NCBI RefSeq assembly: GCF_001429785.1
Contig: NZ_LMJF01000001.1
Coordinates: forward strand, 1,531,917-1,595,916
DNA length: 64,000 bases
Origin: Lysobacter sp. Root916
GTDB taxonomy: Bacteria; Pseudomonadota; Gammaproteobacteria; Xanthomonadales; Xanthomonadaceae
Direction: 5' to 3'
A program made the translations under genes and the position numbers. Below the pieces are notes generated by a model. The model made no database searches. It worked only from the letters and a program-made list of their open reading frames with translations, and was not told the DNA's origin. How positions within the stretch are numbered: the first letter of the stretch is position 1; every line of letters starts with the position of its first letter. Positions 1 through 8,799 of this stretch are shown here, piece after piece.

Positions 1-1009
1 CAAGGACATCTCGACCTCCTACGGCCTGGTCAGCACCCAGTCGGTGGGCGCGATCCAGCGCGCCCTGCTGCGCCTGGAACAGGAAGGCGGCGACGCCTTC
101 TTCGGCGAGCCGGCGCTGGAGCTGACCGACCTGATGCGCACCGCGCCCAACGGCCGCGGCCTGATCAACATCCTCGCCTCCGACCAGCTGATCATGAAGC
201 CGCGCCTGTATTCGAGCTTCCTGCTGTGGCTGCTGTCGGAGCTGTTCGAGAACCTGCCCGAGGTCGGCGACCTCGACAAGCCCAAGCTGGTGTTCGTGTT
301 CGACGAGGCGCATCTGCTGTTCGACGACGCCCCGCCGGCCCTGCAACAGCGCGTGGAACAGGTGGTGCGCATCATCCGCTCCAAGGGCGTGGGCGTGTAT
401 TTCTGCTCGCAGTTTCCCGACGACGTGCCCGACGACATCCTCGGCCAGCTCGGCAACCGCGTGCAGCACGCGCTGCGCGCGTTCACCCCGCGCGATCAGA
501 AGGCGGTCAAGACCGCGGCCGAAACCTTCGTGCCGAACCCCGCGCTGAACGTCGCCGAGGCGATCTCCAAGCTCGGCACCGGCGAGGCACTGGTTTCGAC
601 CCTGCAGGACAAGGGCGTACCGATGCCGGTGGAGCGCACCCTGATCGCGCCGCCGCGCTGCCGCATGGGCGCGATCACCGAGGCCGAACGCGCGCAAGTG
701 CGCGCCGGCAGCCCGGTGGGGCATAAGTACGACACCGCGATCGATCGCGAATCGGCCTCGGAAATGCTGGCCAAGCGCGCCGAAACCGCGGCCACCCAGG
801 CCGAGGCGCCGCCGGCCAAGACCCGCGAACAGGACGAGGCCGAGCAAGGCGGTTTCGGCCAGGCGGTCAAGGACGCGGTGTTCGGCACCAAGCGTCGCCA
901 GGGCATGGTCGAGACCATGGCCAAGCAAACCGCGCGCACCGTCGGCAACCAGATCGGCCGGCAGATCCTGCGCGGCCTGCTGGGCGGCATCTTCGGCGGG
1001 CGCAAGTAA
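1..1009 (+). CDS. HerA-like helicase/ATPase (DUF853 family), 5' end outside window
   Basis: This is the C-terminal part, about 335 residues, of a HerA/VirB4-like P-loop ATPase. The frame is open from base 2, so the start and Walker A lie upstream of the window. A Walker B segment (LVFVFDEAHLLF) is encoded near 289-325, followed by the VGVYFCSQFPDDVPDDILGQ region typical of the DUF853 group, in which a glutamine/arginine-rich segment senses nucleotide. The extreme C-terminus is a basic, glycine-rich tail ending GGIFGGRK, which is usual in this family. HerA-like ATPases act as hexameric DNA translocases. The cellular role of the DUF853 group is not well defined, and no NurA-like partner is visible here. 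The family call is firm and the function is inferred. Confidence 0.88.
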   Translation, partial: KDISTSYGLVSTQSVGAIQRALLRLEQEGGDAFFGEPALELTDLMRTAPNGRGLINILASDQLIMKPRLYSSFLLWLLSELFENLPEVGDLDKPKLVFVFDEAHLLFDDAPPALQQRVEQVVRIIRSKGVGVYFCSQFPDDVPDDILGQLGNRVQHALRAFTPRDQKAVKTAAETFVPNPALNVAEAISKLGTGEALVSTLQDKGVPMPVERTLIAPPRCRMGAITEAERAQVRAGSPVGHKYDTAIDRESASEMLAKRAETAATQAEAPPAKTREQDEAEQGGFGQAVKDAVFGTKRRQGMVETMAKQTARTVGNQIGRQILRGLLGGIFGGRK

Positions 1010-1120
1010 GGCTTAGCCGGTTTCGTCCGACGCGAAGCCGGCCCCACACCGGCAGCGCCCACTTTCCACCCGTTCGCATCGCGAATATCCGTTTCGACCA
1101 TCAACCAGGAGCGTGTCCGT

Positions 1121-1612
1121 ATGAACCCGAAGTTGCTCGTGCTCGCCAGCGTCGCCCTGATCGCCCTCGCCGGCTGCGAACCGCAGAAGCCGACCGAACC
1201 CGCCGCCGATGCGCCCAAGGCCGAAGCCGCGGCCGCCCCCGCCGCCGCGCCGGAACCGGCGCCGCCGGTCGCGCCCGCGCTGGACCCCAAGGCCTTCGCC
1301 GGCACCTTCAGCGGCACCCTGCCCTGCGCCGACTGCCCGGGCATCAACACCACGCTCGAGCTGAAGGCCGACGGCACTTACGCCGTCGCCACCAGCTACC
1401 AGGATCGTAAGAACAGCGAGACCAAGGGCGACGGCACCTGGACCGCCGAGGAAGCCGGCCAGCGCATTCGCCTGGATCCCAACAGCAAGACCGTGGAAGA
1501 CAGCCTGTACCAGGTGGTGTCGGCCGACGAGATCCGCGCGCTGGACAAGGAAGGCAAGGCGATCGACAGCCAGGCCAACCTCAGCCTCAAGCGCCAGGCC
1601 GCGGCGCTGTAA
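1121..1612 (+). CDS. NlpE-like envelope-stress/copper-resistance lipoprotein
   Basis: The 163-residue protein starts with a lipoprotein signal peptide (lipobox LIALAGC, Cys about residue 19), then has an Ala/Pro/Glu-rich linker to about residue 50. The rest matches the NlpE N-terminal domain, FAGTFSGTLPCADCPGI, with its CxxC pair, followed by the beta-rich segment containing GDGTWTAEE. In E. coli NlpE is an outer-membrane lipoprotein that senses surface contact, copper and lipoprotein-sorting stress and activates Cpx. This version lacks the second OB-like domain of the E. coli protein and is closer to the short NlpE-N proteins. An AGGAG ribosome-binding site lies about 10 nt before the ATG. 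It sits 111 nt after the helicase gene and 6 nt before greB, so it may be cotranscribed with greB. Confidence 0.85.
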   Translation: MNPKLLVLASVALIALAGCEPQKPTEPAADAPKAEAAAAPAAAPEPAPPVAPALDPKAFAGTFSGTLPCADCPGINTTLELKADGTYAVATSYQDRKNSETKGDGTWTAEEAGQRIRLDPNSKTVEDSLYQVVSADEIRALDKEGKAIDSQANLSLKRQAAAL

Positions 1613-1618
1613 CGACGC

Positions 1619-2122
1619 ATGGGCCGATGGCGACCTCCCGCGGAGCACAGCACCGCCCTGATCACGCGGGAGGGCCACGCCCGGCTCAAGCAGGAGCTGG
1701 ACGAGCTATGGCGCGTCCGCCGTCCTGAAGTGGTGAAAGCCCTGGCCGCCGCGGCGGCCGAGGGCGACCGCTCGGAAAACGCCGAGTACATCTATCGCAA
1801 GAAGCAGTTGGGCGAGATCGACCGTCGCGTGCGCTATCTGAGCAAGCGCGTGCCCGCGCTGCGCGTGGTCGAGACCGCGCCCACGGACCCGGACGCGGTG
1901 TATTTCGGGGCCTGGGTCGAAGTAGAGAACGTCGCCGACGGCGAATTGCAGCGCTATCGCATCGTCGGCCCGGACGAGACCGATGCGCGCCTGGGCCACA
2001 TCAGCATCGATTCGCCGCTGGCGCGGGCGATGCTGAAGAAGCGCGTCGACGACGAGTTCGAGGCGGCGCTGCCCGGCGGTGCGACACGCTACGCGATCGT
2101 GGCGGTGGAGTACGAAGGCTGA
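1619..2122 (+). CDS. greB: Transcription elongation factor GreB
   Basis: This 167-residue protein has the two-domain GreA/GreB layout: an N-terminal antiparallel coiled coil (about residues 15-85) and a C-terminal FKBP-like domain (about 90-167). The coiled-coil tip carries [15 protein letters not shown], whose acidic residues position the second metal ion that rescues backtracked RNA polymerase. The [19 protein letters not shown] stretch is GreB-type rather than GreA-type. It induces transcript cleavage in stalled elongation complexes. The ATG at 1619 has no clear ribosome-binding site and lies 6 nt after the upstream stop, so translational coupling with the lipoprotein gene is likely. Confidence 0.93.
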   Translation: MGRWRPPAEHSTALITREGHARLKQELDELWRVRRPEVVKALAAAAAEGDRSENAEYIYRKKQLGEIDRRVRYLSKRVPALRVVETAPTDPDAVYFGAWVEVENVADGELQRYRIVGPDETDARLGHISIDSPLARAMLKKRVDDEFEAALPGGATRYAIVAVEYEG

Positions 2123-2147
2123 GCCCGCAGCGCGCCGGCCCGCAGCC

Positions 2148-2816
2148 TCAGCTCCCCGCCTCCAGCTGCGCGTCGATCAAGGCGTCCGGGCTGGGCGTCT
2201 CGTCCATGTACACCGGCGCCGATTTGCTCGAGAGCTTGCGCTCCGGGTCGTAACGGTAGGCCTCGTCGCCCTTGCCGCTGTCGTTGACGCGGCCGCGTTG
2301 GACGATGCGCGCGCCGGTCAGCAGGTTCCAGCTCAGCTTCAGGGTGTCGTGGCTGTTGGTGCGGCTGTAACGCTCGGCGTCCAGACCGATCAAGCGCATG
2401 CGCTTGGTCTGAGGGTCGTAGCGATAGCGATAGGTGGTGGCGGTGGCGGTGGTGCCGCCGGTGAGGTCCTCGACAATCAGCACGCCCTTCTTGAACGACA
2501 GCGAGGCCGAGCCCAGCGGCGCGACCTCGAGCGCGGCTTCGCCCGTGGGCGTATGGCCCAGGTCGAATTCGTCCCGGTAGCCCAGCATCACCTTCAGCAG
2601 ACGCTTCTCGTCGTTGCCGCCGACGTAGGCGGTGTCGCCGATGCCGTCGCCGTTGAAGTCGCCGTCCAGACGGGTCTCGACGCGCGAGTCGTCGGGGAGA
2701 TAGTCCACCAGCATGCTTTCGGTCATCGGCTCCAGCTTGGGCTCCTGCGCCCACGCCGTGCCGGCGACCGCTAGCGCCAATCCGATCCCGACCCACATCG
2801 TCCTGCTGCGTTTCAT
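2148..2816 (-). CDS. Secreted protein of unknown function with an FG-GAP/VCBS-like motif
   Basis: This 222-residue protein has a signal peptide (basic MKRSRTMW, hydrophobic core, cleavage after AWA-Q). Around residues 47-65 is the calcium-loop-like DGDFNGDGIGDTAYV, a pattern found in FG-GAP/VCBS repeat proteins, but only one copy is clear. The rest is probably beta-rich, with several YRYRYDPQTKRM-like strands. The ATG at 2816 was chosen over upstream in-frame starts because AGGGGACGG precedes it at good spacing and a signal peptide starts exactly there. It is convergent with greB, with 25 nt between the stops. I do not recognise a named family; a periplasmic or surface location is inferred. 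Confidence 0.7.
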   Translation of the reverse strand: MKRSRTMWVGIGLALAVAGTAWAQEPKLEPMTESMLVDYLPDDSRVETRLDGDFNGDGIGDTAYVGGNDEKRLLKVMLGYRDEFDLGHTPTGEAALEVAPLGSASLSFKKGVLIVEDLTGGTTATATTYRYRYDPQTKRMRLIGLDAERYSRTNSHDTLKLSWNLLTGARIVQRGRVNDSGKGDEAYRYDPERKLSSKSAPVYMDETPSPDALIDAQLEAGS

Positions 2817-2976
2817 CGTCCGTCCCCTGTGTCGATCCCTGGCGCGCATCCTACCCTCGCGCCGCTCCCCAGGTTCACGCGAAAACGCCGGCGGCCAGGA
2901 CAGGCTGCCGGGATGACCGCCGCCGGCTAGCGCGCCTAAGATGGCCGCAGGCGCAGACCACGGCGGGAGACGGAAT

Positions 2977-4212
2977 TTGGAATTCGACGCCCAACTACGC
3001 GGCCTGCTCAGCGCGATCGCGATCGGCCTGCTGATCGGGGTGGTGCGCGAGCGCGCCCACCTCGGCGAGCGCACCGCGGTGGCGGGCGTGCGCACCCATG
3101 CGGTGGTCGCGATCGCGGCCGCGGCGGCAGCCCTGCTAGGCACCGTCGTGCTGGCGGCGCTGGTGATCGTGGTGGGCGCGCTGTCCCTGGCCAGCTATCT
3201 GCAAACCCGCAGCGACGACCCGGGCCTGACCGGCGAGGTCGCCCTGCCCGCCACCGCACTGTTGGCGGCCTTCGCCCAGCGCGAGCCGGCCCTGGCCGCC
3301 GGCCTGGGCGTGATCGTCGCCGGCTTGTTGTTCGCCAAACAGCCCCTGCAGGCCTTCGCGCGGCGGGTGGTGTCCGAGCGCGAACTGCAGGACGCCCTGC
3401 TGCTGGCCGCGGCGGCCTTGATCGTGCTGCCGTTGCTGCCCGACACCGCGGTCGACCCCTGGGGCGTGCTGGTGCCCTCGGCCTTGTGGCGCCTGGTCGT
3501 GCTGGTGATGGCGGTGGGCATGCTCGGCCATATCGCCCTGCGCAGCGTGGGCGCGCGCTGGGGCCTGCCGGTGGCCGGCTTTTTCTCCGGCTTCGCCTCG
3601 TCGACCGCGGCGGTGGCCGGCTTCGGCGAACGCAGCCGCAGCGAGCCCGGCCTGACCTCGGTGTCCGCGGCCGCGGCCCTGCTCGCCAACCTGGCCTCGT
3701 TGGCCTTGTTCGCCGGCGTGATCGGCACCGCCGCCCCCAGTCTGCTGCGCGCCTGCGCCTGGCCGCTGGCGGCCGCGGCGGCGGCGCTGACGATCGCCGC
3801 GGCGCTGGGCCTGCATCGCAGCGGCGGCAGCGACGCCTTGCCGAAGGCGCCGGCCGCGCGCGCGTTCCGCTTGAGCCAGGCCTTGGTGCTGGCGGCGGTG
3901 ATCGCGGCGGTGCTGCTGTTGTCGGCGTGGATGCGTCACCTGTTCGGCGACACCGGCGCGCTGGTCACCGCGGTGTTGGTGGCCTTGGCCGAACTGCACG
4001 CGGCCGCGGCCAGCGTCGCCCAGCTCACCCAGTCCGGCGACCTGAGCCTGGAACACGCGCGTTGGGGCGTGGTCGGCCTACTCGCGGCCAGCGCGGCGGC
4101 CAAAACCGTGCTGGCCTTCGCCAGCGGCAATCGCCGCTACGCCCTGCATGTCGCGGCCGGCCTGATCGGCATGGCCGCGGCCAGCGCCGCGGCGACCTGG
4201 GCGACGTCCTGA
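2977..4212 (+). CDS. MgtC/SapB-family integral membrane protein (DUF4010)
   Basis: This is a polytopic membrane protein of about 411 residues with roughly eleven hydrophobic helices. The N-terminal part resembles MgtC/SapB proteins (LRGLLSAIAIGLLIGVVRER, with RTHAVVAIAA downstream). The C-terminal half matches DUF4010, including GLPVAGFFSGFASSTAAVAGF. The family sits in the inner membrane; a transport or magnesium-related role is often assumed but unproven. I chose the TTG at 2977 because CGGGAG lies 7 nt upstream. An ATG at 2941 would add 12 residues but has no ribosome-binding site. The stop is only 6 nt from the convergent rimO stop. Confidence 0.85.
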   Translation: MEFDAQLRGLLSAIAIGLLIGVVRERAHLGERTAVAGVRTHAVVAIAAAAAALLGTVVLAALVIVVGALSLASYLQTRSDDPGLTGEVALPATALLAAFAQREPALAAGLGVIVAGLLFAKQPLQAFARRVVSERELQDALLLAAAALIVLPLLPDTAVDPWGVLVPSALWRLVVLVMAVGMLGHIALRSVGARWGLPVAGFFSGFASSTAAVAGFGERSRSEPGLTSVSAAAALLANLASLALFAGVIGTAAPSLLRACAWPLAAAAAALTIAAALGLHRSGGSDALPKAPAARAFRLSQALVLAAVIAAVLLLSAWMRHLFGDTGALVTAVLVALAELHAAAASVAQLTQSGDLSLEHARWGVVGLLAASAAAKTVLAFASGNRRYALHVAAGLIGMAAASAAATWATS

Positions 4213-4218
4213 GCTAAT

Positions 4219-5592
4219 TCAATCCTCGAACGCGACTTCGCCGTAGAGGTCGTGTTCGTCGCTGCCCAGGATCTGCACATCGACGAACTCGCCCGGCTGC
4301 AGGCCGGCCTCGAAGCCGTTCTGGATCTGGACCAGGCCGTCGATGTCCGGCGCATCGCCCATGCTGCGCGCGATCGCGAGTTCGCCGTCCAGCGCGTCGA
4401 CGATGCAGCGTTGCACGCTGCCGACCTTGGCTTCGAGCTTGGCCGCCGATATCTCGGCCTGGCGCTCCATGAAACGCGCCAGACGCTCCTGCTTGACCTC
4501 TTCGGGCAGCGGATCGGGCAGCGCGTTGGCCTGGGCGCCGTTGACCGGCGAATAGGCGAACGCGCCGACGCGGTCGAGCTGGGCCTCGTCGAGGAAATCC
4601 AGCAACTCTTCGAACTCGGCCTCGGTCTCGCCCGGGAAGCCGACGATGAAGGTGCTGCGGATGGTGATGTCGGGCGCGATGCCGCGCCAGCGCTGGATGC
4701 GCTCCAGGGTCTTGTCGACCGCGCCGGGACGCTTCATCAGCTTGAGCACGCGCGGGCTGGCGTGCTGGAACGGAATGTCCAGGTACGGCAGCAGGATCGG
4801 CATGCCGTTGGCGCCGGTCTGCGCCATCAGCGGAATGATGTCGTCCACGTGCGGATACGGATAGACGTAGTGCAGACGCGTCCACAGGCCGAGCTCGCCC
4901 AGGCCTTCGCACAGCGCCTTCATGCGGGTCTGGTAGGTCTTGCCGCGCCATTCGCGCTCGGCGTACTTCACGTCCACGCCGTAGGCCGAGGTGTCCTGCG
5001 AGATCACCAGCAGTTCGCGCACGCCGCCCATGGCCAGCTTCTCGGCTTCGCGCAGCACTTGATCGACCGGGCGCGAGACCAGATCGCCGCGCATGGACGG
5101 GATGATGCAGAAGCTGCAGCGGTGATTGCAGCCTTCGGAAATCTTCAGATAGGCGTAGTGCTTGGGCGTGAGCTTGACCCCGATGCCCTCCTCGGCCTCG
5201 AACGCGCGGCGCGGCACCAGGTCGATGAAGGGATCGTGCTTGGGCGGCAGCGCGGCGTGCACCGCGGTCATCACGCTGGCGTAGTCCTGCGGGCCGCTGA
5301 TCGACAGCACATCGGGGTGGGTCTCGCGGATCAGCTCCGAGCGCTTGCCCAGGCAGCCGGTAACGATGACCTTGCCGTTCTCGGCGATGGCCTCGCCGAT
5401 CGCATCCAGCGATTCGGTCACCGCCGAATCGATGAAGCCGCAGGTGTTGACCACCACCACGTCGGCGGCGTCGTAGCTCTGGACGATGTCGTAGCCCTCC
5501 ACGCGCAGCTGGGTGAGGATGCGTTCGGAATCGACCAGGGCCTTGGGACAACCGAGGCTGACGAAACCGACTTTGGGATTGGCTAAGGACAT
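4219..5592 (-). CDS. rimO: Ribosomal protein S12 methylthiotransferase RimO
   Basis: RimO is a radical-SAM enzyme that methylthiolates the conserved aspartate of ribosomal protein S12. The 457-residue protein has the expected three domains. The UPF0004 domain holds Cys15 (SLGCPK), Cys51 (VVNTCGF) and Cys80 (TGCLGK) for one [4Fe-4S] cluster. The radical-SAM domain has Cys155, Cys159 and Cys162 in [10 protein letters not shown], and a C-terminal TRAM domain follows. [12 protein letters not shown] is the RimO signature that separates it from MiaB. The ATG at 5592 fits the family N-terminus; an upstream frame extension to 5628 only adds arginine-rich sequence. Confidence 0.96.
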   Translation of the reverse strand: MSLANPKVGFVSLGCPKALVDSERILTQLRVEGYDIVQSYDAADVVVVNTCGFIDSAVTESLDAIGEAIAENGKVIVTGCLGKRSELIRETHPDVLSISGPQDYASVMTAVHAALPPKHDPFIDLVPRRAFEAEEGIGVKLTPKHYAYLKISEGCNHRCSFCIIPSMRGDLVSRPVDQVLREAEKLAMGGVRELLVISQDTSAYGVDVKYAEREWRGKTYQTRMKALCEGLGELGLWTRLHYVYPYPHVDDIIPLMAQTGANGMPILLPYLDIPFQHASPRVLKLMKRPGAVDKTLERIQRWRGIAPDITIRSTFIVGFPGETEAEFEELLDFLDEAQLDRVGAFAYSPVNGAQANALPDPLPEEVKQERLARFMERQAEISAAKLEAKVGSVQRCIVDALDGELAIARSMGDAPDIDGLVQIQNGFEAGLQPGEFVDVQILGSDEHDLYGEVAFED

Positions 5593-5785
5593 GCGTGCGA
5601 GGGCCTGGCGGGACGCTCGGCCACGCATGCGCGCGGAACCGGGGCGTACTGGCTGAGTAAGGGGTGCGAATGCCGGTGGGCAGGCGCGGAACGGAGGCGG
5701 AGCCGGCGCGGACCGTCGCCGGGGTCGCGAATTATAGCCCCGGCGCTAAACTGGACTCGATTCCCGCAGCTGAACGGAGGCCGCC

Positions 5786-6448
5786 ATGGGCCAGTGGACC
5801 GATCTGGACACCCCGCACGGGCCGGTTGCGGCCTGGCGCGCCGAGCCTACCGGGCCCTCGCGCGGCGCGCTGGTACTGCTGCAGGAGATCTTCGGGGTCA
5901 ACGAGCACATCCGCAGCGTCGCCGACCGTTTCGGCCAGGCGGGCTACACCACTCTGGCGCCGGACCTGTTCGCCCCGGTCCAACCGCATATCGAGCTGGG
6001 CTACGGCAGCGAGGACGCCGCGCGCGGCGGCGAGCTGCGCAACGCGGTCGGCTTCGATCGCGCGGTCGAGATCGCCGGCGCCGCCGCGCACCGCCTGCAG
6101 GACGAAGGCCTGCGCACCGGCGCGGTCGGCTACTGCTGGGGCGGTAGCCTGGCCTTCCTGTGCAATACCCGTCTGGGCCTGCCGGCGGTGAGCTATTACG
6201 GCGCACGCACCGTGCCGTTCCTGGGCGAGCCGACGCGCGCACCCATTGTGTTCCACTTCGGCGAACGCGACGCCAGCATCCCGCCTGAGGCCATCGACGC
6301 CCACCGCGCGGCCCTGCCGAACGCGCCGATCTACCTCTACAACGCCGGCCACGGCTTCAACTGCGAGCCGCGCCCGGATTACCACGCCGACAGCGCGGAC
6401 CTGGCCTGGAGGCGTACCCTGGACTTCTTTGCGGACGCGCTGAAATGA
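5786..6448 (+). CDS. Dienelactone hydrolase family protein
   Basis: This 220-residue alpha/beta hydrolase has the dienelactone-hydrolase signature. The nucleophile is Cys117 in GYCWGG (a cysteine replaces serine in this family), the acid is in GERDASIPP (about residue 162), and the histidine is His189 in NAGHGF. LQEIFGVNEHI near residues 32-42 is the oxyanion and substrate-side segment typical of DLH. The exact substrate cannot be told. The start is preceded by a purine-rich ACGGAGG. Its stop overlaps the ATG of the next gene (ATGA), so it is translationally coupled to the HIT gene and probably to pxpBC. Confidence 0.9.
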   Translation: MGQWTDLDTPHGPVAAWRAEPTGPSRGALVLLQEIFGVNEHIRSVADRFGQAGYTTLAPDLFAPVQPHIELGYGSEDAARGGELRNAVGFDRAVEIAGAAAHRLQDEGLRTGAVGYCWGGSLAFLCNTRLGLPAVSYYGARTVPFLGEPTRAPIVFHFGERDASIPPEAIDAHRAALPNAPIYLYNAGHGFNCEPRPDYHADSADLAWRRTLDFFADALK

Positions 6449-6855
6449 ACCCCTGGCACCTGCATCCGCAACTGGCGGACGACACCCACCCGGTGGCGCA
6501 GTTCAAGCTGTGCGAATTGCGCCTGATGGACGACGCCAATCATCCCTGGTTGATCCTGGTGCCGCGGGTCGAGGACGCGGTCGAGCTCATCGACCTGGAC
6601 GAGGCCCAGCAGACCGAACTGATGCGCGAAGTCGCGGTCGCCAGCCGGGCCCTGCAAAAGGCGTTTTCGCCGCACAAGCTCAACGTCGCCGCGCTGGGCA
6701 ACCTGGTGCCGCAGTTGCACGTGCACGTGATCGCGCGCTTCCGCGAGGACATCGCCTGGCCGCGTCCGGTCTGGGGCATGGCGACCGCGCAGCCGTATTC
6801 GCCCGAAGCGCTGATCGGCCGCATCCGGCGCCTGCAGGACGCGCTGGCGGCGTGA
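6445..6855 (+). CDS. HIT-family hydrolase with Q-x-H-x-H variant motif
   Basis: This 136-residue protein carries a histidine-triad fold. HPWLILVPR near residues 33-41 and LGNLVPQLHVHVIARF near 85-99 hold the active-site region. The histidine triad reads Q-L-H92-V-H94-V, so the first histidine is glutamine, as I recall for many proteobacterial HIT proteins of this length. HIT proteins hydrolyse nucleotide phosphoramidates or dinucleotides; the substrate here is unknown. It overlaps the hydrolase gene before it by 4 nt and the pxpB GTG after it by 4 nt (GTGA), so four genes are tightly coupled. Confidence 0.88.
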   Translation: MNPWHLHPQLADDTHPVAQFKLCELRLMDDANHPWLILVPRVEDAVELIDLDEAQQTELMREVAVASRALQKAFSPHKLNVAALGNLVPQLHVHVIARFREDIAWPRPVWGMATAQPYSPEALIGRIRRLQDALAA

Positions 6856-7562
6856 GCGCGCGCGCGCCGCAGGCGCTGGCGCTGGCCGACGACGCCTGGT
6901 TGCTGCGCTACGCCGAGGGCGATGGCGCCGGCATCGACGATGCGATCAACGCGCGCGTGCATGCCGACGCGGCGCGCCTGCGCCAGCACGCGCCGGCATG
7001 GTTGCGCGATCTGGTGCCGGCCTACGCCAGCCTGGCGGTGTTCTTCGACACAGGCGCCATCGACGCCGAGCGCGTGCGCGCATGGCTGCACGACCGTTTG
7101 GGCGCCGACGATACGACGATGCGGATCGCCGCCGCGCGCACGATCGAAATCCCGGTCGTCTACGGCGGCGAGGACGGGCCCGACCTGGAAGCGGCCGCGG
7201 CCGAGCTGGGTCTGACGCCGCAGCGCTTGATCGAACGCCATGCCGCGGGCGAGTACGCCGTGGCGATGATCGGCTTCGCGCCCGGCTTCCCGTATCTGTC
7301 GGGCTTGGATCCCGCACTGGCGCTGCCGCGCCTGGCCACGCCACGCACGCGCGTGGCCGCCGGCAGCGTCGCCATCGGCGGCGCCCAGACCGGCATCTAC
7401 CCGCGCGACAGCCCCGGCGGCTGGCGCATCCTCGGGCGCACGCCGCTGCGCCTGTTCGATCCCGCGCGCGAGCCGCCGACCGCCCTGCTGCCGGGCGACC
7501 GCGTGCGCTTTCGCGCCATAGACGCCGCCGCCGCGGCGGCGATCCGGGACGCGCGCGCATGA
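6852..7562 (+). CDS. pxpB: 5-oxoprolinase subunit PxpB (KipI family)
   Basis: PxpB is a subunit of the ATP-dependent 5-oxoprolinase PxpABC, which opens pyroglutamate to glutamate. The 236-residue protein has the KipI/carboxyltransferase-type domain. Visible signatures are LVPAYASLAVFFD (about residues 55-67) and the strongly conserved IGFAPGFPYLSGL followed by GSVAIGGAQTGIYPRDSPGGW. The start is the GTG at 6852, inside the GTGA overlap with the HIT stop; no better start exists in frame. Its stop overlaps the pxpC ATG by 4 nt (ATGA). The catalytic partner pxpA is not adjacent but 2.4 kb downstream. Confidence 0.95.
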   Translation: MSARAPQALALADDAWLLRYAEGDGAGIDDAINARVHADAARLRQHAPAWLRDLVPAYASLAVFFDTGAIDAERVRAWLHDRLGADDTTMRIAAARTIEIPVVYGGEDGPDLEAAAAELGLTPQRLIERHAAGEYAVAMIGFAPGFPYLSGLDPALALPRLATPRTRVAAGSVAIGGAQTGIYPRDSPGGWRILGRTPLRLFDPAREPPTALLPGDRVRFRAIDAAAAAAIRDARA

Positions 7563-8524
7563 CACGCACGCTCGAGGTCGTGGCGCCCGGTTTGCTGAGC
7601 ACGCTGCAGGATCTGGGCCGCGACGGCTGGCGTCATCTCGGCGTGGCGCGTGCCGGCGCGCTGGATCCGGATGCCGCGCGCCTGGGCAACCGGTTGGTCG
7701 GCAACGCGCCGGACGCTGCGGTGCTGGAACTCACTCTGCAGGGCCCGACCCTGCGCTTCGACGCGCCGGTGCGTATCGCCCTGATCGGCCGCAGCACCGT
7801 GGCGCGTTTCGACGGCATCGCGCTGCCGATGGGACGCCCCATCGACCTGCCTGCCGGCACGCTCAGCCTGGGCGCGATACGCGATGGCGCGCGCGCCTGG
7901 CTCGCCGTCGACGGCGGCTTCGCGGCGGCGCCCGTGCTGGGCAGCCGCAGTACCGACCTGCGCGGCGGTTTCGGCGGCCACGAGGGCCGGGCCTTGCGCG
8001 CGGGCGACCGCCTCGCATTGGTTCCCGGTTCGATGTTCGTGACTCAAACGCCGCGCATTCCCGGCTGGTGGGCCGAGCCGGAATTCGGCGAGCATCCCGA
8101 CGCGCCCGTGCGCTACTTGCCTTCCAACGATGCGGCGGCGACCGCCTTGGCCAGCCAGGCCTGGCAGGTCAGCGCCGCCAGCAACCGCCAGGGACTGCGC
8201 CTGCACGGCGCGCCCTTGACCAGCGCGCGCGCGGGCGGCCTGTCCGAACCGGTCGCGCCCGGCACGCTGCAACTGCCGCCCGACGGCCAACCCATCGTCT
8301 TGCTGGCCGACGCCCAGACCGTCGGCGGTTATCCGCGTCTGGGCCACGTCATCGCCGCCGACCTGCCGCGACTGGCGCAACTGCCTCCGCATGCGACGCT
8401 GCGCTTCCAAGCCTGCACCGCCGCACAGGCACAAGCCGCCGCGGCCGAAGCGCGGGTACGGCTGCAGCGCTTGTATTTGGCACTAGAACGCCCGCTGGCA
8501 CGATTTCTGTCCGCCACCACGTGA
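7559..8524 (+). CDS. pxpC: 5-oxoprolinase subunit PxpC (KipA family)
   Basis: This 321-residue biotin-dependent carboxyltransferase-like protein is the third subunit of 5-oxoprolinase. The N-terminus (LEVVAPGLLSTLQDLGRDGW) and the C-terminal ADAQTVGGYPRLGHVI are family hallmarks. It is expected to work with PxpB and PxpA in the cytoplasm. Its ATG overlaps the pxpB stop. Downstream of its stop is a short inverted repeat of the genome's REP-like family rather than a classical terminator. Confidence 0.95.
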   Translation: MTRTLEVVAPGLLSTLQDLGRDGWRHLGVARAGALDPDAARLGNRLVGNAPDAAVLELTLQGPTLRFDAPVRIALIGRSTVARFDGIALPMGRPIDLPAGTLSLGAIRDGARAWLAVDGGFAAAPVLGSRSTDLRGGFGGHEGRALRAGDRLALVPGSMFVTQTPRIPGWWAEPEFGEHPDAPVRYLPSNDAAATALASQAWQVSAASNRQGLRLHGAPLTSARAGGLSEPVAPGTLQLPPDGQPIVLLADAQTVGGYPRLGHVIAADLPRLAQLPPHATLRFQACTAAQAQAAAAEARVRLQRLYLALERPLARFLSATT

Positions 8525-8551
8525 CCGGCCAAGCCGCGAGGCTCGCTCTGT

Positions 8552-8671
8552 GTGGGAGCGGCGTAAGCCGCGAATGCGTCATTTCAAGCTGCGATGTCAG
8601 TGATTCGCTTCGCGTCCATCGAGCCGCGACGCAAGCGTTGTAGCGCGGTCGCGGCTTGCGCCGCTCCTACA
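8552..8671. repeat. REP-like inverted repeat pair, GGGAGCGGCGTAAGCCGCGA family
   Basis: The arm GTGGGAGCGGCGTAAGCCGC at 8552-8571 is repeated in inverted orientation at 8649-8671 (TCGCGGCTTGCGCCGCTCCT). Each arm is itself a hairpin (GCGGC...GCCGC). The same element occurs at 39638-39660 and several times at 63655-64000. It fills much of the 275 nt between pxpC and the DUF885 gene and may end pxpC transcripts or stabilise their 3' ends. Confidence 0.75.
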
Positions 8672-8799
8672 GTAGCTGACGTGGCGATCCAACAGCACCG
8701 CACCGCGACCACGCTCTCACCGCACACGACTTCGGGCACTGGCTGCTGCTGGCGCTACGTGCTTAGCATGCCCGTTCGACCCCGCTCCGGAGAGTTCGC

